Made by a program: the position numbers and the translations under genes
Assembly: GCA_021774695.1 (NCBI GenBank)
Contig: JAJFIU010000162.1
Span: 62,001 to 126,000, forward strand
Direction of reading: 5' to 3'
DNA from: Alphaproteobacteria bacterium
Lineage (GTDB): Bacteria; Pseudomonadota; Alphaproteobacteria; Sphingomonadales; Kordiimonadaceae
Length of the DNA stretch: 64,000 bases
Shown: positions 60,865 to 64,000 of the stretch, one piece after another
Layout: each line of letters opens with the position of its first letter
Position numbering within the stretch: position 1 is the stretch's first letter
Notes under the pieces: model-generated
Told to the model about the DNA's origin: nothing
The model's input: the letters and a program-made list of their open reading frames with translations, nothing else
Database searches by the model: none

Positions 60865-61800
60865 GTGAACATCTTTCGCACAGCCCTTCTAATGGCCGCC
60901 ATGACCGCCCTGTTTATGGCAGTTGGCGCGCTGATCGGCGGTCAAGTCGGCATGGTGCTTGCCCTTATGGTGGCGCTTGCGACCAACTTGTTTGCCTATT
61001 GGAATGCCGACAAGATGGTACTGAAAATGTACAAGGCTCGTGAAGTCAGCGCCCGTGAGGCCCCCGAACTGGTCAGCATTGTTCAGCAGTTGGCGATGAA
61101 AGCACAGCTGCCGCATCCGAAAATCTATATCATTGAAAACCCGCAGCCCAACGCATTTGCCACCGGGCGCAACCCGGAAAATGCGGCCGTGGCTGCAACA
61201 ACAGGCTTGCTAAAGCTGCTTAACCGGGCAGAAATTGAAGCGGTAATGGCCCACGAGTTAGCGCATGTGAAAAACCGTGACACGCTGACCATGACACTGA
61301 CAGCGACCATAGCCGGTGCCATTTCCATGTTGGCCCAGTTTGGCCTGTTTTTCGGCGGCAACCGCAACAATGCCATGGGTTTTGTCGGTACCCTTCTACT
61401 TGTGCTATTGGCCCCACTGGCTGCAATGATGGTGCAAATGGCCATTTCGCGAACCCGCGAATATGCCGCTGACAAAACCGGTGCCCAGCTATGCGGCAAC
61501 CCGATGGCGCTGGCCAGTGCGCTTAATAAATTGCATCAAGGTACACGCGCAATAAGCAATGCTGAAGCCGAGAAAAACCCGGCGACAGCACATATGTTTA
61601 TCATTAACCCGTTACAGGGTTTGCGGTTTGATAACCTGTTTTCAACCCACCCGCGCGTTGAAGAACGCATATCGCGTCTGTCCGGGATGGCGGGTGGTAG
61701 TTCCGCGCACCATTATAGGGACCAGCGCCAGTTGGAGCGCGACCAACGGCCAGAAAAATCTGTCCGCCCCGAAACCAGACGCCGAGGCCCTTGGGGCTAG
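60865..61800 (+). CDS. htpX: HtpX, M48 membrane metalloprotease
   Basis: A 311-residue inner-membrane zinc protease for quality control of membrane proteins. Two N-terminal helices (residues 5-45), the active site [10 protein letters not shown] (HELAH at 130-134), two more helices (~145-195) and the third zinc ligand in [12 protein letters not shown]. The GTG start at 60865 follows CGGAACCAACA. A heat-shock-type promoter precedes it. The stop lies within a 12-bp tandem repeat (61792-61827, unit GGGGGCTAATCT). Confidence 0.95.
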   Translation: MNIFRTALLMAAMTALFMAVGALIGGQVGMVLALMVALATNLFAYWNADKMVLKMYKAREVSAREAPELVSIVQQLAMKAQLPHPKIYIIENPQPNAFATGRNPENAAVAATTGLLKLLNRAEIEAVMAHELAHVKNRDTLTMTLTATIAGAISMLAQFGLFFGGNRNNAMGFVGTLLLVLLAPLAAMMVQMAISRTREYAADKTGAQLCGNPMALASALNKLHQGTRAISNAEAEKNPATAHMFIINPLQGLRFDNLFSTHPRVEERISRLSGMAGGSSAHHYRDQRQLERDQRPEKSVRPETRRRGPWG

Positions 61801-61827
61801 TCCGGGGGCTAATCTGGGGGCTAATCT
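61792..61827. repeat. 12-bp tandem repeat across the htpX stop
   Basis: Three 12-bp units: TGGGGCTAGTCC (61792-61803) and two perfect copies of GGGGGCTAATCT (61804-61815, 61816-61827). The first holds the htpX TAG stop, and the later copies carry TAA in the same phase, so read-through would stop again at once. Confidence 0.8.
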
Positions 61828-61852
61828 GGAACTGGCAAATACTGTTGTTTTG

Positions 61853-62842
61853 CTAGAGGCTCAATTTCTCGGTGGCCAGTTGTTCGAGGCTGACTTCCGC
61901 CCGTGCGCCCAAGTGTGAGATCACCTCGGCCGCCGCAAGGCCGCCAAGCCTAGCGCAGGTTTCCAAGTCGTGCTTTTCGGAAAGACCGTAGAGCACACCG
62001 GCGGCATACAGATCACCTGCACCCGTTGTGTCTTCCACATCGGCCGGAAACGCCGCAACCGCCACTTGCTGGTCTTTGGACAGGATAACCGAGCCACTGG
62101 CGCCGCGGGTTAGAGCGGCAACGCGCACGTGGGGCGTAAGCAAGGCAACGGCTTCATCAAACGTATCCACCTGAAATAAAGCAGTAATTTCCGCCTCGTT
62201 AGCGAAAAGAATATCAACTTTGTCCTTTACCAGTTCCAAAAATTCGTCGCGGAACCGATCAACACAAAAACTGTCTGACAGCGACAGTGACACTTTAGTA
62301 CCGTGCTTGATCGCCATATCCATCGCTTTAACAACCGCGGCTTTCATCGGTGCGGTGTCCCACAGGTAACCTTCCACATAGAGAATATCCGCCGCCGCTA
62401 CCTCAGCCTCGATAACATCGTGTTCCGATATTTCAACACAAGCGCCCAGATGGGTATTCATGGTGCGCTGGGCGTCCGGCGTCACCAGGATCATGCTGGT
62501 TGCTGTGGGTTCGCCGTCGGTCGCCGCAACTGTGTTGAAGGCAACACCGGCGGCGCGAATATCATGGCGGAACACTGTTCCCAGCTGATCATCGTGCACT
62601 TTACCGATATAGCCCGCACTGCCACCGAAGGAGGCGATGCCCGCTGCGGTGTTGCCAGCCGACCCGCCGGAGCGTTCAATCGCTGGTGGCATGTCAGCAT
62701 ATATGCTTGCCGAAGCAGCCGAATCCACCAACATCATCGCGCCTTTGGCCCGGTCATGCTTCTCCAGAAATGCGTCATCAACCCGTGCTATAATATCAAC
62801 GATGGCATTCCCCATGCACAAGACTTTTGCTTCACCAGCCAT
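61853..62842 (-). CDS. PfkB-family sugar kinase, adenosine-kinase-like
   Basis: A 329-residue ribokinase-fold enzyme. N-terminal VLCMGNAIVDIIARVDDAFL, the glycine motif GGSAGNTAAGIASFGG and the PfkB signature DTTGAGDLYAAGVLYG with the catalytic aspartate. The overall sequence fits the adenosine kinase branch common in alphaproteobacteria, which makes AMP from adenosine; other nucleosides are possible. ATG at 62842 follows AAAGGAACTGAT; the opening to 62902 lacks family residues. Confidence 0.92.
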   Translation of the reverse strand: MAGEAKVLCMGNAIVDIIARVDDAFLEKHDRAKGAMMLVDSAASASIYADMPPAIERSGGSAGNTAAGIASFGGSAGYIGKVHDDQLGTVFRHDIRAAGVAFNTVAATDGEPTATSMILVTPDAQRTMNTHLGACVEISEHDVIEAEVAAADILYVEGYLWDTAPMKAAVVKAMDMAIKHGTKVSLSLSDSFCVDRFRDEFLELVKDKVDILFANEAEITALFQVDTFDEAVALLTPHVRVAALTRGASGSVILSKDQQVAVAAFPADVEDTTGAGDLYAAGVLYGLSEKHDLETCARLGGLAAAEVISHLGARAEVSLEQLATEKLSL

Positions 62843-62999
62843 ATCAGTTCCTTTTGATTGCAGTCGTTTGCGGCACAATAGAAAGCAATTCAGGGATTGC
62901 AAGTCTCTTGAAGCTACTTATCTATGTATAAAGGAAAAGCTGGCTTAAAAAAGATCAGCTACCAGTTCGGTAATACCGGCTTACAGTGAGGACAGGCCA

Positions 63000-63740
63000 A
63001 TGATCGCGCTTTCGCTTAATCGCAGCTGGCAACAGCTTCTACACCCCAAATTTCGCGGCGTGATGCTTACCGCTGTCGGTGCGGCAGCGGCTACGCTGGT
63101 TATTTTAACCATGGCCCTCAATGCCTACTGGCCGGAAAGCTACAGTGTTGGGTGGGAATGGCTGGACGAGTTCGGCGACTGGATCGCCAGCGCCGGTTTC
63201 TGGGCGGTCGTCACTGTTGGATCATATTTTTTGTTTCCCGGCATTGTAACCATGGTGATGAGTGTGCTGGCCGACCAAATCGCCACTGCGGTTGAGGAAG
63301 AATATTATCCCAACCGGCCCGGTACCCGCAAAGTGCCCATTTCAGATGTCCTGTGGAGCGCGACCAAACTGACCATTTTGATGGTTACCATCAACCTGTT
63401 GGCGGCTGTCCCCTATTTGATTTTATTTTTTTTCACGGCAAGTACAGGCGCGCTGGCGCTGTTCATTGCCATCAACGGCTACCTGCTTGGCCGCGAATAT
63501 TATGAAATGGTCGCGATACGTCACGTGAACCAACGGGCGGTGACCACAAGCCGCATTGCCAACAGCGGCAAAATCTTTATCGCCGGGGCCTTGATCGCTG
63601 GCATGTTCCTTGTGCCGTTCTTGAATATACTTGCACCTATTATCGGAGCTGCGATGATGACCCATATTGTCCATCAGCTTGGGGTGCCTGAGATGGCGCA
63701 CCGACCACCGAGAGAGAAGCCGGAGAATACCGACCTGTGA
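63000..63740 (+). CDS. EI24/CysZ-like membrane protein
   Basis: A 246-residue protein with four main hydrophobic stretches (about 20-42, 62-90, 120-160, 190-225). The pattern FPGIVTMVMSVLADQIATAVEEEYYP and YLLGREYYEMVAIRH is diagnostic of the EI24/CysZ domain. In E. coli CysZ takes up sulfate; here the substrate is unproven. Its stop overlaps the GTG start of the next gene, so the two are coupled. Confidence 0.92.
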   Translation: MIALSLNRSWQQLLHPKFRGVMLTAVGAAAATLVILTMALNAYWPESYSVGWEWLDEFGDWIASAGFWAVVTVGSYFLFPGIVTMVMSVLADQIATAVEEEYYPNRPGTRKVPISDVLWSATKLTILMVTINLLAAVPYLILFFFTASTGALALFIAINGYLLGREYYEMVAIRHVNQRAVTTSRIANSGKIFIAGALIAGMFLVPFLNILAPIIGAAMMTHIVHQLGVPEMAHRPPREKPENTDL

Positions 63741-64000
63741 TAAGAAGTTTACCTCTGACGCTTGGTCTTTTGGTTGCAGCATGCGCTGCGCCACCCGCAC
63801 CAGTGACCGAAGTGCCGGCCCCTGTGGTGGTTGCGGCGGCACCGGCACAAGAAACTGTTCAGCCAAAACCAGAAGTGCGGCCTGTTGTCCCCGCACCGCT
63901 GGCGGTCGATATGACCCGCATCGAAAATCAAACCCCGACAAATGTGATAGCTTATCTGGGCACACCGTCGCTGGTGCGCCGCGACGATACCGTTCAAGTG
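63737..64000 (+). CDS. Putative lipoprotein (3' end outside window)
   Basis: The first 88 codons of a gene starting with GTG at 63737, inside the EI24 stop. The signal (SLPLTLGLLVAAC) ends in a lipobox with the acylated cysteine at residue 16. A proline- and valine-rich linker follows (residues 18-60). The visible folded start (IENQTPTNVIAYLGTPSLVR) resembles alphaproteobacterial outer-membrane-associated lipoproteins with an SmpA-like domain. The C-terminus is not visible. Confidence 0.82.
   Translation, partial: MIRSLPLTLGLLVAACAAPPAPVTEVPAPVVVAAAPAQETVQPKPEVRPVVPAPLAVDMTRIENQTPTNVIAYLGTPSLVRRDDTVQV

Overview
The window reads as a chromosomal segment of an alphaproteobacterium of intermediate GC content. 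The evidence is gene content and order: a suf operon with sufT, a hemC-hemD-mic60-hemY operon divergent from tsaD-gpsA, TIGR02300 divergent from aroA-cmk-rpsA-ihfB-lapA-pyrF, an SDHAF4/DUF1674 protein and an EI24 protein. The order within the class cannot be fixed from the sequence alone.

Layout. 1-3.3 kb: end of the suf Fe-S assembly operon (sufD, sufS, sufT, sufA). 3.3-4.8 kb: arfB and two small unknown genes. 4.9-9.2 kb: minus-strand haem operon with the Mic60 homologue. 9.4-12.7 kb: plus-strand tsaD, gpsA, YciI, EVE and Rieske genes. 12.7-19.4 kb: envelope proteins, a SixA-like phosphatase, GST, acs, an EamA transporter and a methyltransferase. 19.5-23.7 kb: minus-strand rpmI-rplT-pheS-pheT with a promoter and an attenuator-like hairpin. 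23.8-28.3 kb: a nucleotidase-family phosphoesterase, a cupin, and a GST/TetR divergon with two matching operators. 27.6-34.6 kb: pyrF, lapA, ihfB, rpsA, cmk, aroA and TIGR02300. 34.7 kb: tRNA-Ala(GGC). 34.8-41.5 kb: a membrane protein, DUF427, a very large PD40-amidohydrolase and a glycosyltransferase. 41.7-45.6 kb: an orphan ParA with a small partner, then two SPOR proteins divergent around a 21-bp repeat array. 45.8-54.2 kb: the accessory region. 54.2-64 kb: DUF481 porin-like protein, epimerase, MFS, an unknown 590-residue protein, CPBP protease, htpX with a heat-shock-type promoter, adenosine kinase, EI24 and the start of a lipoprotein.

The most unusual part is 46165-54164. Two units lie back to back with no gap: 46165-49324 (3160 bp) and 49325-54164 (4840 bp). 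Each begins with the last ~53 bp of an hsp20 gene and ends with the last 36 bp of a yjbQ gene, but their contents are unrelated. Unit 1 carries an AT-rich operon (a DUF488 fusion, an unknown partner and a membrane protein) plus intact yjbQ. Unit 2 carries four exported proteins, including one with two von Willebrand A domains. The terminal fragments of unit 2 are diverged but still in frame, so they look like remnants of foreign hsp20 and yjbQ alleles. This is best read as a gene-exchange hotspot that captured a second module, and it is the main candidate for an undescribed system. No integrase, transposase, CRISPR array or rRNA was seen.
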